Source: Herbiconiux sp. SALV-R1
GTDB taxonomy: Bacteria; Actinomycetota; Actinomycetes; Actinomycetales; Microbacteriaceae
Assembly (NCBI RefSeq): GCF_013113715.1
Contig: NZ_CP053344.1
Location: 2,728,001 to 2,792,000 of the forward strand
Length of the DNA: 64,000 bases
Direction of reading: 5' to 3'
In this document: positions 42,134 to 50,381 of the stretch, piece after piece
How positions within the stretch are numbered: position 1 is the first letter of the stretch
Layout: each line of letters opens with the position of its first letter
Program-made: the position numbers and the translations under genes
Notes under the pieces: model-generated
The model's database searches: none
Told to the model about the DNA's origin: nothing
The model's input: the letters and a program-made list of their open reading frames with translations, nothing else

Positions 42134-43603
42134 CTAGTTGTTCGAGAGCGCGTTGCCGCACTCGTAGATGCCCGTGGTGAGGGCGTCGAGCGCAGGCCTC
42201 GCGCTGTCGCTCACGTCGTCGAGTGCGAAGAAGGCGAAGGTCAGCACGGTGCCGTCTGCGGCGTTGACGAGGCCGGAGAGGGTGTAGCCGGTGTCGATCC
42301 AGCCGGTCTTCGCGATGACGCTCCCCGCCGCGGGTGAATCGGTGAAGCGGCCGGCCAGCGTTCCGCTCACCCCGCCCACCGGGAGCCCGTCGTAGATGAT
42401 GCCGAGTTCGCTCTCGTGCGCGTTGATCTTCATGAACAGTCGCGTGAGGAAGTCGGGAGAGACCCCGTTGTCGTCGCTGAGACCCGAGCCGTCGGCGATG
42501 ACGAGGCCCGAGGTGTCGAGTCCGTAGCGCGCGAGCGCTTGGGGAATGGCGGTCTGCAGCGCGGCGAAGTCGTTGCCCACGCCGAGCTCCACGGCCACCA
42601 GCCGGGCCAGCATCTCGGCCTCGGTGTTGTCGCTGCGTTGCAGAGCATCCGGGATCATCGTCGACAGCGGCGCCGACAGCACCTGGCCGAGCTGCGCCGC
42701 TCCGTCGGGTGCCAGTCCCTCGGCGAGGGTCGCGCCCGGCACGCCGAGGGCGTCGGCGAGCGCTTGACCGGCCGTGAGCACGGCGTTCTCGCTGCGGGTC
42801 GAGACGTTGGCCGAGGGTTCGGCGCGGTCGCCGTCGACCTGCAGCCCCGTGACCTCGGAGGAGTAGCCGTCGTAGAGCTCCTTGCGGTTCCAGGAGGGCT
42901 GCCAGCGGTCGCCCGAGAAGACGCTGGCGTCGAGCACGATCGAGGTGATGGGGGTGCCGGCGGTCGACGGGTCGGCGGCCCAGGCCGCCTCCACCTGCGC
43001 GGCGAGGTCGAGCATGCTCGCCGCACCGGGGTAGATGTTCGACGAGCCGCTCGCGAGCGTGATGTCGCCACCGCCCACGAGCACGACCTCGCCGGGGTTC
43101 GCGCCCTTCACCACGGTGGTGGGCACCTGGTAGGCCGAACCCAGCACCGCGAGGGCCGCCGCGCTCGTGAGCACCTTCATCACGCTCGCCGTGCGGGCGT
43201 AGGTGCCGGCGCCGCGGTCGAACAGCAGCTCGCCGGTGGAGGCGTTGCGCACGGCCCCGAGGAAAGAGCCCAGCCGGCCGTCGAGCGAGAGCTCGGCGAC
43301 CGAGCAGGTGCGCACGGCGGCGGGGGCGGATGCTGCCTGCGGCTGGGCGCGCGGATCGGCGGTCGGGGTGGGGGTCGGCGTGGGCGTCGGGGTCTGCGTC
43401 TGCGTCTCCTGCGACGCCGAGCCGGCGGCCGACGCAGTCGATGCCGAGTCGGAACTCGCCAGCACGGCGCCCGCGGCGAACGCGCCGCCACCCAGCACGA
43501 CCACCGCGACGGCAGCAGCGGCCGCCGCCCACAGCCGCGGACGGCGGGCGATCAGGCCCCGGAGGCCGGGGGCGCGGGGGGAAGGAGCCGACACCTCAGC
43601 CAT
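42134..43603 (-). CDS. dacB: D-alanyl-D-alanine carboxypeptidase/endopeptidase (PBP4, DacB type)
   Basis: 489 residues. A cytoplasmic start is followed by one membrane anchor (LWAAAAAAVAVVVLGGGAF), then a Thr/Pro-rich linker and the peptidase S13 domain. Active-site motifs are SVMK (nucleophile Ser, near residue 140), SDN (near 325) and KTG (near 430). The extra domains between motifs one and two are typical of class C PBPs. It trims peptidoglycan stem peptides outside the membrane. It starts 109 bases before the end of the oxidoreductase gene at 43713. Confidence 0.93.
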   Translation of the reverse strand: MAEVSAPSPRAPGLRGLIARRPRLWAAAAAAVAVVVLGGGAFAAGAVLASSDSASTASAAGSASQETQTQTPTPTPTPTPTADPRAQPQAASAPAAVRTCSVAELSLDGRLGSFLGAVRNASTGELLFDRGAGTYARTASVMKVLTSAAALAVLGSAYQVPTTVVKGANPGEVVLVGGGDITLASGSSNIYPGAASMLDLAAQVEAAWAADPSTAGTPITSIVLDASVFSGDRWQPSWNRKELYDGYSSEVTGLQVDGDRAEPSANVSTRSENAVLTAGQALADALGVPGATLAEGLAPDGAAQLGQVLSAPLSTMIPDALQRSDNTEAEMLARLVAVELGVGNDFAALQTAIPQALARYGLDTSGLVIADGSGLSDDNGVSPDFLTRLFMKINAHESELGIIYDGLPVGGVSGTLAGRFTDSPAAGSVIAKTGWIDTGYTLSGLVNAADGTVLTFAFFALDDVSDSARPALDALTTGIYECGNALSNN

Positions 43604-43712
43604 GGTACCCGCCTCGCGTCGCCGGGCGACGACCCGGGGCCCGGTGGGGCAAGCCCGGCTTCACCCTGGGCCCGCCGGCAGCTGACCCGGCGTCACCGGG
43701 CGACGGCCCGGG

Positions 43713-44693
43713 TCATTCGCCGGGGTAGCTCAGCCCAATCTGACGACGCACCTCGTCGAGCACGCCCATGATCGCCACCGACTCCTCGAGCGGGAGGATC
43801 GTGCCGGAGCTCTCCCCCGCCTCGATGAGGCGCTCGATCTCGTCGGCCTGGTACTGCATCCCGCGCGACACCACGGGCTGCTCGAACCGCTCGATGACGC
43901 TGCCGTCGGAGGCGATGACGCGGAAGGTCGTCGGGCCGTACCACCACGAGTCGATCTCGATGCGCGCATCCGTGCCGATGACCGCGGCCTGCACCGGACC
44001 ACTGGCGTCGATGGCGCTCTGCGAGATCGACTGGCGCCCGCCCTCGTGCTCGAAGATGATCGCGGTCTGCCGGTCGACCCCGGTGCTCGACATCGTGGCG
44101 CTGGCGAGGATGCGTGTCGGCAGGCCGAGCACGTCGATGGAGAACGACACCGGGTAGATGGCGAGGTCGAGCAGGCCGCCGCCGCCGAGTTCGCGGTTGT
44201 TGATGCGGTGCGCCGGGTCGGAGGGGAGCTTCTGGCCGTGGTCGGCGATGACCGTGCGCACGTCGCCGAGCGTGCCCTCGGCGATGATCTCGCGCACGCG
44301 CACCATGTGCGGGAGGAAGCGCGTCCACATCGCCTCCATCACCACCACGCCCGCCTCGGCGGCCGCCGTCGCGACGGCCCTCGCCTCGGCCTCGTTCACG
44401 GTGAACGACTTCTCGACGAGCACGTGCTTGCCCGCGGCGATGGCGAGCTGCGCATCGGCGGCGTGAGATGGATGCGGCGTCGCCACGTAGACGATGTCGA
44501 CGTCGGGATCGGCGACCAGCTCGGCGTAGCTGCCGTGCGCGGTGGGGATGCCGAAGCGGTCCGCGAAGGCGGTGGCGGATTCCTTCGTGCGCGAGCCCAC
44601 GGCCGCCACGGAATGGCCGGTGGCGAGCAGGTCGGTGGTGAAGGCCGAGGCGATGCCTCCGGTGCCCACGATTCCCCAGCGGAGTTCGGTCAC
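43713..44693 (-). CDS. Gfo/Idh/MocA family oxidoreductase
   Basis: 326 residues. The N-terminal Rossmann domain starts LRWGIVGTGGIASAFTTDLL, continues with DPDVDIVYVATPHPSHAADAQ and has GKHVLVEKSFTVNEAEA, the EKP-like motif with Ser in place of Pro. The C-terminal domain has the usual open beta sheet, beginning MWTRFLPHMVRVREIIAEGTLG. Such enzymes oxidise or reduce sugars, inositols or related compounds with NAD(P). The substrate is unknown. The next gene upstream on the same strand is a small membrane protein. Confidence 0.9.
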   Translation of the reverse strand: MTELRWGIVGTGGIASAFTTDLLATGHSVAAVGSRTKESATAFADRFGIPTAHGSYAELVADPDVDIVYVATPHPSHAADAQLAIAAGKHVLVEKSFTVNEAEARAVATAAAEAGVVVMEAMWTRFLPHMVRVREIIAEGTLGDVRTVIADHGQKLPSDPAHRINNRELGGGGLLDLAIYPVSFSIDVLGLPTRILASATMSSTGVDRQTAIIFEHEGGRQSISQSAIDASGPVQAAVIGTDARIEIDSWWYGPTTFRVIASDGSVIERFEQPVVSRGMQYQADEIERLIEAGESSGTILPLEESVAIMGVLDEVRRQIGLSYPGE

Positions 44694-44748
44694 GGTGAGT
44701 CCTTTCTCATCAACCTCGACCGTATCCCACGCCGGGTGGCTCGTGCCG

Positions 44749-44913
44749 CTACTTGTAGATGATCGCGGCCCAGGCGAGCACGCCGGCGAGCAGCACCAGC
44801 ATGACGATGAGACCGGCGGTGAGGGCCATCCGCAGGCGAGGACGCTGCGGCTTGTAGTACTTGTCGTATCGTGTGCGGCGTCGGGACCTCCGACGTCTCG
44901 TCGTCGAAGTCAT
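44749..44913 (-). CDS. small basic single-pass membrane protein
   Basis: 54 residues translated from ATG 44913 to TAG 44749. The first 28 residues are very basic (TRRRRSRRRTRYDKYYKPQR) and are followed by one hydrophobic helix (about 30-52: MALTAGLIVMLVLLAGVLAW) and a short IIYK end. By the positive-inside rule the Arg tail faces the cytoplasm. No family recognised. It lies 55 bases before the oxidoreductase start on the same strand. Coding is supported by composition and by the clean helix only. Confidence 0.5.
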   Translation of the reverse strand: MTSTTRRRRSRRRTRYDKYYKPQRPRLRMALTAGLIVMLVLLAGVLAWAAIIYK

Positions 44914-45058
44914 GCGTCAACCGTAGGCAGCACGCTGCGGGCGCAGGTGACGAACGTGTGAACGACTGCTGGGAATTACCTAGCACACTAAGTAATCGAC
45001 AGACGTTGTGGAATGCGGCTCGGTGCGACTCGCCGCGTCGCGGAGCGTGCGTCGGGTG

Positions 45059-45730
45059 TTACGCGCCGCCGGCGAAGCGGGTGAGGGCGAGATAGGCGAG
45101 GGCGCCGGTGCCTGCCAGCAGCACGGTGATGACGGTGATGCGCAGCACGAGGCTGCCGCTCAGCCTGTCCCAGCGCGAGTGGAGCTCGGGGCGGTAGAAG
45201 CGGCCGTGCTTGTCGGACTTCTCGGGCTTCTCGGCGCTGGCGCGGGGGCGCATCGCGGGTGCGGGGGTGGGCGCGGGCGCCGCTGCAGCCGCGATCGGGG
45301 CCGGCGTCTCGGGCGCCGCGGCGGCGATCGGGGCCGGCGTCTCGTGGAGGGGGGCCGCGATCGGGGTCGGGGTGGCGGCGGATGCGGAACTCGCGTGCAC
45401 GTGCCGGGTCGCCGCCACGGGGGCAGCGGGGGCGATGGGTTCAAGGGGCTCGACCGCTGCGATCGGTGCTGCGGCTGCTGGCTCGACCGCCGCGATCGGG
45501 GCGGCGGCGACCGGCTCGGCGACCGACTCCAGAGGCTCGACAGCTCGCAGTCTCGCGGGTGCCGTGGCCGGCGCGGCCGGCGCGCTCGACTGGCGCGCTT
45601 CGGCGTTCCTCTGCTCGCGGGCGGCACGGCGGCTGAGCAGCGGTGCCGGGTCGGCGGCCCCGGGTTGCGCGGGTTCGTCGGCCGACGAGAACGACATGAG
45701 GTCGTCGAAGGTCAGTTCAGCGTTCGTCAT
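45059..45730 (-). CDS. Ala/Pro-rich tail-anchored protein
   Basis: 223 residues, no family recognised. An N-terminal 40 residues with ELTFDDLMSFSSADE and a charged RRAAREQRNAEAR segment is followed by about 110 residues of low complexity built on PIAA, AAVEP and ETPAPIAA units. A basic stretch (KSDKHGRFYRPELHSRWDRL) leads to one C-terminal membrane helix (LRITVITVLLAGTGALAYLA). It looks like a cytoplasmic tether with a membrane tail. It has its own promoter region at 45731-45840, and the tRNA-Thr gene lies upstream. Confidence 0.65.
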   Translation of the reverse strand: MTNAELTFDDLMSFSSADEPAQPGAADPAPLLSRRAAREQRNAEARQSSAPAAPATAPARLRAVEPLESVAEPVAAAPIAAVEPAAAAPIAAVEPLEPIAPAAPVAATRHVHASSASAATPTPIAAPLHETPAPIAAAAPETPAPIAAAAAPAPTPAPAMRPRASAEKPEKSDKHGRFYRPELHSRWDRLSGSLVLRITVITVLLAGTGALAYLALTRFAGGA

Positions 45731-45776
45731 GGTGCTCCGGGTCGTCTGTCGCGCAACGTTCGGGTTTTCGTCGGCT

Positions 45777-45831
45777 GGTTATGGTATGCCGACGCATGTG
45801 CGCGAGGTTTCACCATAACCGACACGTGTCG
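45777..45831. promoter_or_regulatory. inverted repeats upstream of the tail-anchored protein gene
   Basis: GGTTATGGT (45777-45785) is perfectly inverted at 45812-45820 with a 26-base spacer, followed directly by the 12-base palindrome CGACACGTGTCG (45820-45831). The region is AT-richer than its surroundings and lies 47-101 bases before the start codon, so it probably holds the promoter and a regulator site. The binder is unknown. Confidence 0.45.
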
Positions 45832-45902
45832 CACCTGCCAAACGGGAAAACACGTGATAAGCGAAAACCCCCGGAGCTGACAAGCGCCGGGGGTTGAGGT
45901 GG

Positions 45903-45975
45903 GGCCGCCTGTGGGAATCGAACCCACGACCTATTCATTACGAGTGAATCGCTCTGCCGACTGAGCTAAGGCGGC
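45903..45975 (-). tRNA. tRNA-Thr (anticodon CGT)
   Basis: Read on the minus strand, the acceptor GCCGCCU pairs with AGGCGGC, the D arm begins UAGCUCAGUCGGCAGAGC, the anticodon stem AUUCA/UGAAU encloses CUCGUAA with anticodon CGU, and the T arm has GUGGGUUCGAUUCCCAC. CCA directly follows in the DNA (45900-45902). It decodes ACG. It stands alone between the tail-anchored protein gene and a TetR gene. Confidence 0.96.
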
Positions 45976-46084
45976 CTGGCCGGCGACTCGCGCACGGCAC
46001 AGCTACAAAGCATAGCCGAAACCCGGGCGCTCGGCGCACGCGGCCACGACGGCGATCAGCGGCGACCTTCGGGCTCAGCTCAGC

Positions 46085-46777
46085 TCAGCTCGCGTCCACC
46101 ACGCCCCCGGCGCTCTGGGCCGAAGCCTCCCGAGCGGGCGGCGGCACGATCTCCCTCAACCTCGCGTAGGCGTGCCGAATGGTCTCGGGCAGCGACTCCA
46201 CGTCAGGATGCTCCGCCCAGGCCAGCCATGACCCTCGCGCGACGGCCATGGTGACGAGCCCGACCATCCGTGCCTTCTCGGCGGGCTCGGAGTCGCCGGG
46301 GTCGTCGCCCTGCTTCTCAGCGTCGCGCCGGAGGCGGCGCTCGACGGTCTCGGCGATCGAGGCTTCGAAGGCACGCATGCGGTCGATGCGCATGGCGAAG
46401 ATCTGCGGATAGTCGTTCATCACCCGGTGCCGCAGGCTGTGCAGCTCGGGGTCGATCTCACCGTCTTCGTGGGCCTGTGCGGCCATCACCTCGAGGATCT
46501 CCCCGAGCGGGTCGCCGCCCGGCCCCGCCTCGACGAAGGCCTCGATCGCGTCGGGCGTGAGCGAGAACGGGGCGTCGCCCGCGAGCGACGCCTCTTTCGT
46601 GGGGAAGTAGTTGAAGAAGGTTCGCGGCGAGACCCCGGCGTCGCGGCTGATCTCGTCGATCGTCACCTGGTCGAGGCCGTTCTCGGCGGTGAGGCGCAGC
46701 ACGGCGAGCTGGATGCTGCGCCTGGTCGCTCTCCTCTTGCGCTCACGGAGACCGACCTCTTCGGGTTCGACGGTCAT
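46085..46777 (-). CDS. TetR family transcriptional regulator
   Basis: 230 residues. The N-terminal helix-turn-helix (about residues 12-60) has RRATRRSIQLAVLRLTAENG, VTIDEISRDAGVSPRTFFNYF and PTKEASLAG, typical of TetR. The C-terminal ligand domain is helical and variable, with a Pro-rich tail. The gene upstream on the same strand encodes a secreted hydrolase 82 bases away, but no clear target site is seen. The 3' flank contains a short CAGCT tandem (46075-46090). Confidence 0.92.
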   Translation of the reverse strand: MTVEPEEVGLRERKRRATRRSIQLAVLRLTAENGLDQVTIDEISRDAGVSPRTFFNYFPTKEASLAGDAPFSLTPDAIEAFVEAGPGGDPLGEILEVMAAQAHEDGEIDPELHSLRHRVMNDYPQIFAMRIDRMRAFEASIAETVERRLRRDAEKQGDDPGDSEPAEKARMVGLVTMAVARGSWLAWAEHPDVESLPETIRHAYARLREIVPPPAREASAQSAGGVVDAS

Positions 46778-46859
46778 TCCCCCATGATCGCAGACCCGCG
46801 GGGGCGCAGACCCGGAGACCCGCGGCGGCGCAGCCTCGCAGACCTGCAGGGGCCCAGAC

Positions 46860-48425
46860 TCAGCTGGTGCACTCGGGGTCGCTGGCGGGAACCGTGCCGG
46901 TCAGGAAGTAGTCGTCGACGACCGCCGCCACGCAGCTCGAGGAGTTGTAGGCGGTGTGCCCCTCCCCCTCGAAGGTCACGAGGTGGCCGTTCTCGAGCTG
47001 GTCGGCGAGCGCTTCGGCCCACGCGTACGGGGTCGCCGGGTCTCCCGTCGTACCGACGACGAGGATGGGGTCGGAGCCTGCTGCGGTGACCGGCCCGGGC
47101 ACGCGGGTGCTGGGGTAGGGCCATTCCGCGCATCCGATGTCGCCGAAGGTCCAGTACGGGCCGACTGTGGGCGAGGCCTCGATGAGCTTCTCGTTCTGCT
47201 CGGCGATGACCCCGGGGTCGGTCTGGGCCGGGTAGTCGGCGCAGGAGATGGCATTGAACGACTCGATGAGGTTGTCGGCGTAGCTGCCGTCGGGGTTGCG
47301 GCTGTTGTAGGCGTCGGCCAGCTGGAAGGCGTAGTCGGCCTGCCCGTCGGCGACCGAGGTGAAGAGGGTGTCGAGGTAAGGCCAGCTCGACTCGTTGTAG
47401 AGCGGGTAGAAGATAGCGGTGAGCAGCGAGCTGGAGCCGAGCTCGCGGCCGTCGCTTGCGCGCACAGGGCTCTCGTCGACCTGGGCGAGCAGCTTCTGGA
47501 TGCCGGTGAGCGCGGAGTCGGCGCTGCCGTCGAACCAGCAGTCGGAGCGGGAGGCGCAGTCGGCGAGGTAGCTCTTCAGCGCGTTCTCGAACCCCGCGGC
47601 CTGCGAGATGGTGATGTCGAAGCCGCTCGAGCGCGGGTCTTCGGCACCGTCGAGCACCATGCGGCCGACCTTGTCGGGGAAGTTGTCGGCGTAGATCGCG
47701 CCGAGGAAGGTGCCGTAGGAGTAGCCGAGGTAGTTGAGCTTCGTGTCGCCCACCGCGGCCCGCAGCATGTCGAGGTCGCGGGTGGTGCTCTCCGTGTCGA
47801 TGTGCTCGAGCAGCGGCCCCGTGTTCTCGGCGCATTTGGCCCCGAAGTCGGCGGCGGCCTTCGTGTAGGCCTCGATCCACTCCTTCGAACCGCGCTCCCC
47901 CGGGATGATGTCGTACAGCCAGGCGTCGCGCTCGGCGTCGGTGAGGCACCGCACGGCGTCGGAGTGGCCAGTGCCCCGCGGGTCGTAGCCGATGAGGTCG
48001 TACGACTGCTGCACCTCGGGATGCGCGGCGAAGTCGGCGGACTGCTCCACCATGTCGTAGGCGGAGCCGCCGGGCCCGCCCGGGTTCACGAACAGCGAGC
48101 CGAGCCGCTCGCCGCCCGAGGCCGGCTTCTTGATGAGCGCGAGTTCGATGGTGTCGCCGGTGGGGTCGTTCCAGTCGAGCGGCGCGATGGCCGTGGTGCA
48201 GAGGAACGAGCCGCTGCACGGCTGCCACTCCAGCACCTGGCCGTAGAAGCGCTGCAGGTCGGCGGGCACGTCTTCGGCGGTGGGGGTCGAGGTGGTCGGT
48301 GCCGACGGCGAACCGCCGCGCTGGGCGTCGACGAACCAGGTGACGCACCCGGAGAGGGCGAGGGCCGTGGCGAGCACGACCGCGGCGAGCGCCCCTGTGC
48401 GGCTGGCGGTTCTCATTCGACTCAC
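46860..48425 (-). CDS. secreted lipoprotein alpha/beta hydrolase, tripeptidyl-aminopeptidase-like
   Basis: 521 residues. GTG 48425 is preferred because AAAGGG lies six bases upstream; a TTG at 48431 is too close. A lipoprotein signal ends at LALSGC with Cys 27. The hydrolase fold has the nucleophile elbow LGYSYGTFLGAIYADNF, an early DLIGYDPRGTGHSDAVRC oxyanion segment, a Cys-rich cap and the C-terminal TAP-like domain with ILVVGTTGDPATPYAWA (catalytic Asp) and FEGEGHTAY (catalytic His). Streptomyces relatives release N-terminal tripeptides. The gene begins just after the holB stop, so coupling with holB is likely. Confidence 0.9.
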   Translation of the reverse strand: MSRMRTASRTGALAAVVLATALALSGCVTWFVDAQRGGSPSAPTTSTPTAEDVPADLQRFYGQVLEWQPCSGSFLCTTAIAPLDWNDPTGDTIELALIKKPASGGERLGSLFVNPGGPGGSAYDMVEQSADFAAHPEVQQSYDLIGYDPRGTGHSDAVRCLTDAERDAWLYDIIPGERGSKEWIEAYTKAAADFGAKCAENTGPLLEHIDTESTTRDLDMLRAAVGDTKLNYLGYSYGTFLGAIYADNFPDKVGRMVLDGAEDPRSSGFDITISQAAGFENALKSYLADCASRSDCWFDGSADSALTGIQKLLAQVDESPVRASDGRELGSSSLLTAIFYPLYNESSWPYLDTLFTSVADGQADYAFQLADAYNSRNPDGSYADNLIESFNAISCADYPAQTDPGVIAEQNEKLIEASPTVGPYWTFGDIGCAEWPYPSTRVPGPVTAAGSDPILVVGTTGDPATPYAWAEALADQLENGHLVTFEGEGHTAYNSSSCVAAVVDDYFLTGTVPASDPECTS

Positions 48426-48427
48426 GG

Positions 48428-49666
48428 TCAACCCTTTCGTGCCGCTGATCGGTTCGCCTCAGCGACGGTGACGAGCATCGCCTCCAGCGCGAGGGCCGGA
48501 GCGACGTTTGCGGCAATCCTGCGACGCGCATCGGCGATGGCGTCCATCGCCGCGAGGGTCGATGTCGGATCGTTATCGGCGGCCGACCGCTTCACCCGTT
48601 CGGCGATCGCCTCGTTCACGAGCTCGAGGCCGGCGCCGAGCTGCACGACGACGACGTCGCGGTAAAGGGAGAGCAGATCGGTGAGGATGCGGTCGATGCC
48701 GTCGCGAAGGCTTCGGGTGGCGCGGCGCTTCTGGTCGTCTTCGAGCGCCTTGATCTGACCGCGGAGCGCGGGCGGCACGGGTTGGCCGGGCTCGACGCCG
48801 AGCGAGCGGAGGGCGGCTGCGCGCTCCTCGGCGTCGCGCTCCTCGGTGATGGCCTGCGCATCGGCGCCCGCGAGCTCGAGCAGGCGGGCCGCGCCGCGCA
48901 CCGCGTCGCCCACGGTCACCACCTGCAGGGCCAGGTCGAGGGTCTCGGCTCGCCGGAGGCGCGCCTCTTCGTTGGTGGCGAGACGGTGGGCCATGCCGAT
49001 GTGGCTCTGCGACTCACGGGCCGCCTGCAGCGCGAGCTCGTGGTCGACGCCGTCGCGGCGCATCACGAGCGACGCCACGTCTTCGGTGCCGGGCACCCGC
49101 AGTCGCACCGAGCGCACCCGCGAGCGGATGGTGGGCAGAAGGTCGGCCTCGCTCGGTGCGCACAGAATCCACACCGTGCGCTCGGGCGGCTCCTCGAGCG
49201 CCTTGAGCAGCACGTTCGAGGTGCGCTCCGCCATGCGGTCGGCGTCTTCGATCACGACCACGCGGTAGCGGGAGACCGACGGCGAGAACTGCGAGGCCGA
49301 GACGAGTTTGCGCACCTCGTCGATGGTGATGACCACGCGTTCGGTGGCGAGGATCGACAGATCGGGATGCGTGCGGGAGGCGACCTGTCGGCAGTCGGGG
49401 CAGACCCCGCATCCGCCGTTCGCGCACAGCAGCGCCGAGGCGAAGGCGTAGCCCAGGTTCGAGCGGCCGGAGCCGGGCGGGCCGGTGATGAGCCAGGCGT
49501 GCGTCATGGAGTCGGTGCCCGCGGCACCTGCGCTACCCGCGCCGCTCGCACCGCCCGTGCTGCTTGCGCCCGTCGCGCCGGTGCGGCCGGCCGCTGCCGA
49601 CTCCGCGGCCGCGCGGAACACCTCGATCGCGGCGTCTTGGCCGGTGAGGTCGTTCCAGACGGTCAT
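48428..49666 (-). CDS. holB: DNA polymerase III subunit delta'
   Basis: 412 residues. The AAA+ clamp-loader fold has the Walker A region LITGPPGSGRSNLGYAF, a four-Cys zinc module (CANGGCGVCPDCRQV), the sensor region VVIEDADRMAERTSNVLLKALEEPP and the Arg-bearing VWILCAPSEADLLPTIRSRVR. A Gly/Ala/Ser-rich stretch of about 30 residues (49510-49609) is inserted between the first helix and Walker A. It loads the sliding clamp at the replication fork. The start MTVWNDLTGQDAAIEVF is family-typical. Confidence 0.94.
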   Translation of the reverse strand: MTVWNDLTGQDAAIEVFRAAAESAAAGRTGATGASSTGGASGAGSAGAAGTDSMTHAWLITGPPGSGRSNLGYAFASALLCANGGCGVCPDCRQVASRTHPDLSILATERVVITIDEVRKLVSASQFSPSVSRYRVVVIEDADRMAERTSNVLLKALEEPPERTVWILCAPSEADLLPTIRSRVRSVRLRVPGTEDVASLVMRRDGVDHELALQAARESQSHIGMAHRLATNEEARLRRAETLDLALQVVTVGDAVRGAARLLELAGADAQAITEERDAEERAAALRSLGVEPGQPVPPALRGQIKALEDDQKRRATRSLRDGIDRILTDLLSLYRDVVVVQLGAGLELVNEAIAERVKRSAADNDPTSTLAAMDAIADARRRIAANVAPALALEAMLVTVAEANRSAARKG

Positions 49667-49736
49667 GGTGTCACTTTACTGAGGGGGTCTGACAGTGGGC
49701 CGGGGCCTGACGGCGCGGTACGGATGCTCGTCGTCG

Positions 49737-50381
49737 TCAGCCGGTTCGGGTCGCGTCGCTCGCCGCGAGGAGGGGGGCGACGCGCTCGCGCACCTCGGCG
49801 GCGATGGTCTCGGGCTCGCGGGCGGCGTCGATGACGAGGAAGCGGTCGGGCTCGTCGCGGGCGAGGGCGAGGAACGCCTCCCGCACTCGCCGGTGGAAGT
49901 CGCTCTTCTCCGCTTCGAGGCGATCGAAGCGCTTGTTGGCGCCGTCGAGCCTAGCCCGGGCCGCGTCTTCGTCGAGGTCGAGCAGGATGGTGAGGTCGGG
50001 CAGCAGGCCCTCCGCGGCCCAGAGCGACAGCTCGCGGATCTCTCCGGCATCGAGTACGCGGCCCGCGCCCTGGTACGCCACCGAGGAGTCGAGGTAGCGG
50101 TCTTGCACCACGACCTCGCCGCGCTCGAGCGCCGGGCGCACCTTGGTGCTGATGTGGTGGGCGCGGTCGGCGGCGTAGAGCAGAGCCTCGGCGCGCGGCG
50201 CGATGTGGCCGCGGCTGTGCAGCACGATCTCGCGCACCTCGTTGCCGATCTCGGTGCCGCCGGGTTCGCGCGTGCGCACCACAGTGCAACCCTGGGCAGC
50301 GAGCCACGACTCGAGCAGCTCCGCCTGGGTGGTCTTGCCCGCGCCGTCACCGCCCTCGAGCGTGATGAACAGGCCGCTCAC
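49737..50381 (-). CDS. tmk: thymidylate kinase
   Basis: 214 residues. P-loop FITLEGGDGAGKTTQAELL (residues 5-23), the DR(Y/H) motif VVQDRYLDSSVAYQGAGR, and the lid region near RLDGANKRFDRLEAEKSDFHRR. It phosphorylates dTMP to dTDP for DNA synthesis. Its start codon overlaps the topA stop by four bases, and holB follows 70 bases after its stop, which is the common actinobacterial order topA-tmk-holB. Confidence 0.95.
   Translation of the reverse strand: MSGLFITLEGGDGAGKTTQAELLESWLAAQGCTVVRTREPGGTEIGNEVREIVLHSRGHIAPRAEALLYAADRAHHISTKVRPALERGEVVVQDRYLDSSVAYQGAGRVLDAGEIRELSLWAAEGLLPDLTILLDLDEDAARARLDGANKRFDRLEAEKSDFHRRVREAFLALARDEPDRFLVIDAAREPETIAAEVRERVAPLLAASDATRTG

Noticed and set aside
43604-43712. 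GC-rich palindromic words between dacB and the oxidoreductase gene
   Set aside because: Short CCCGG/CCGGG words only, no arm longer than chance for this composition.
45903-45975. tRNA-Thr as attachment site of the element
   Set aside because: The element begins nearly 9 kb away with a serine recombinase in a pilin gene; no tRNA fragment is seen at its left end.
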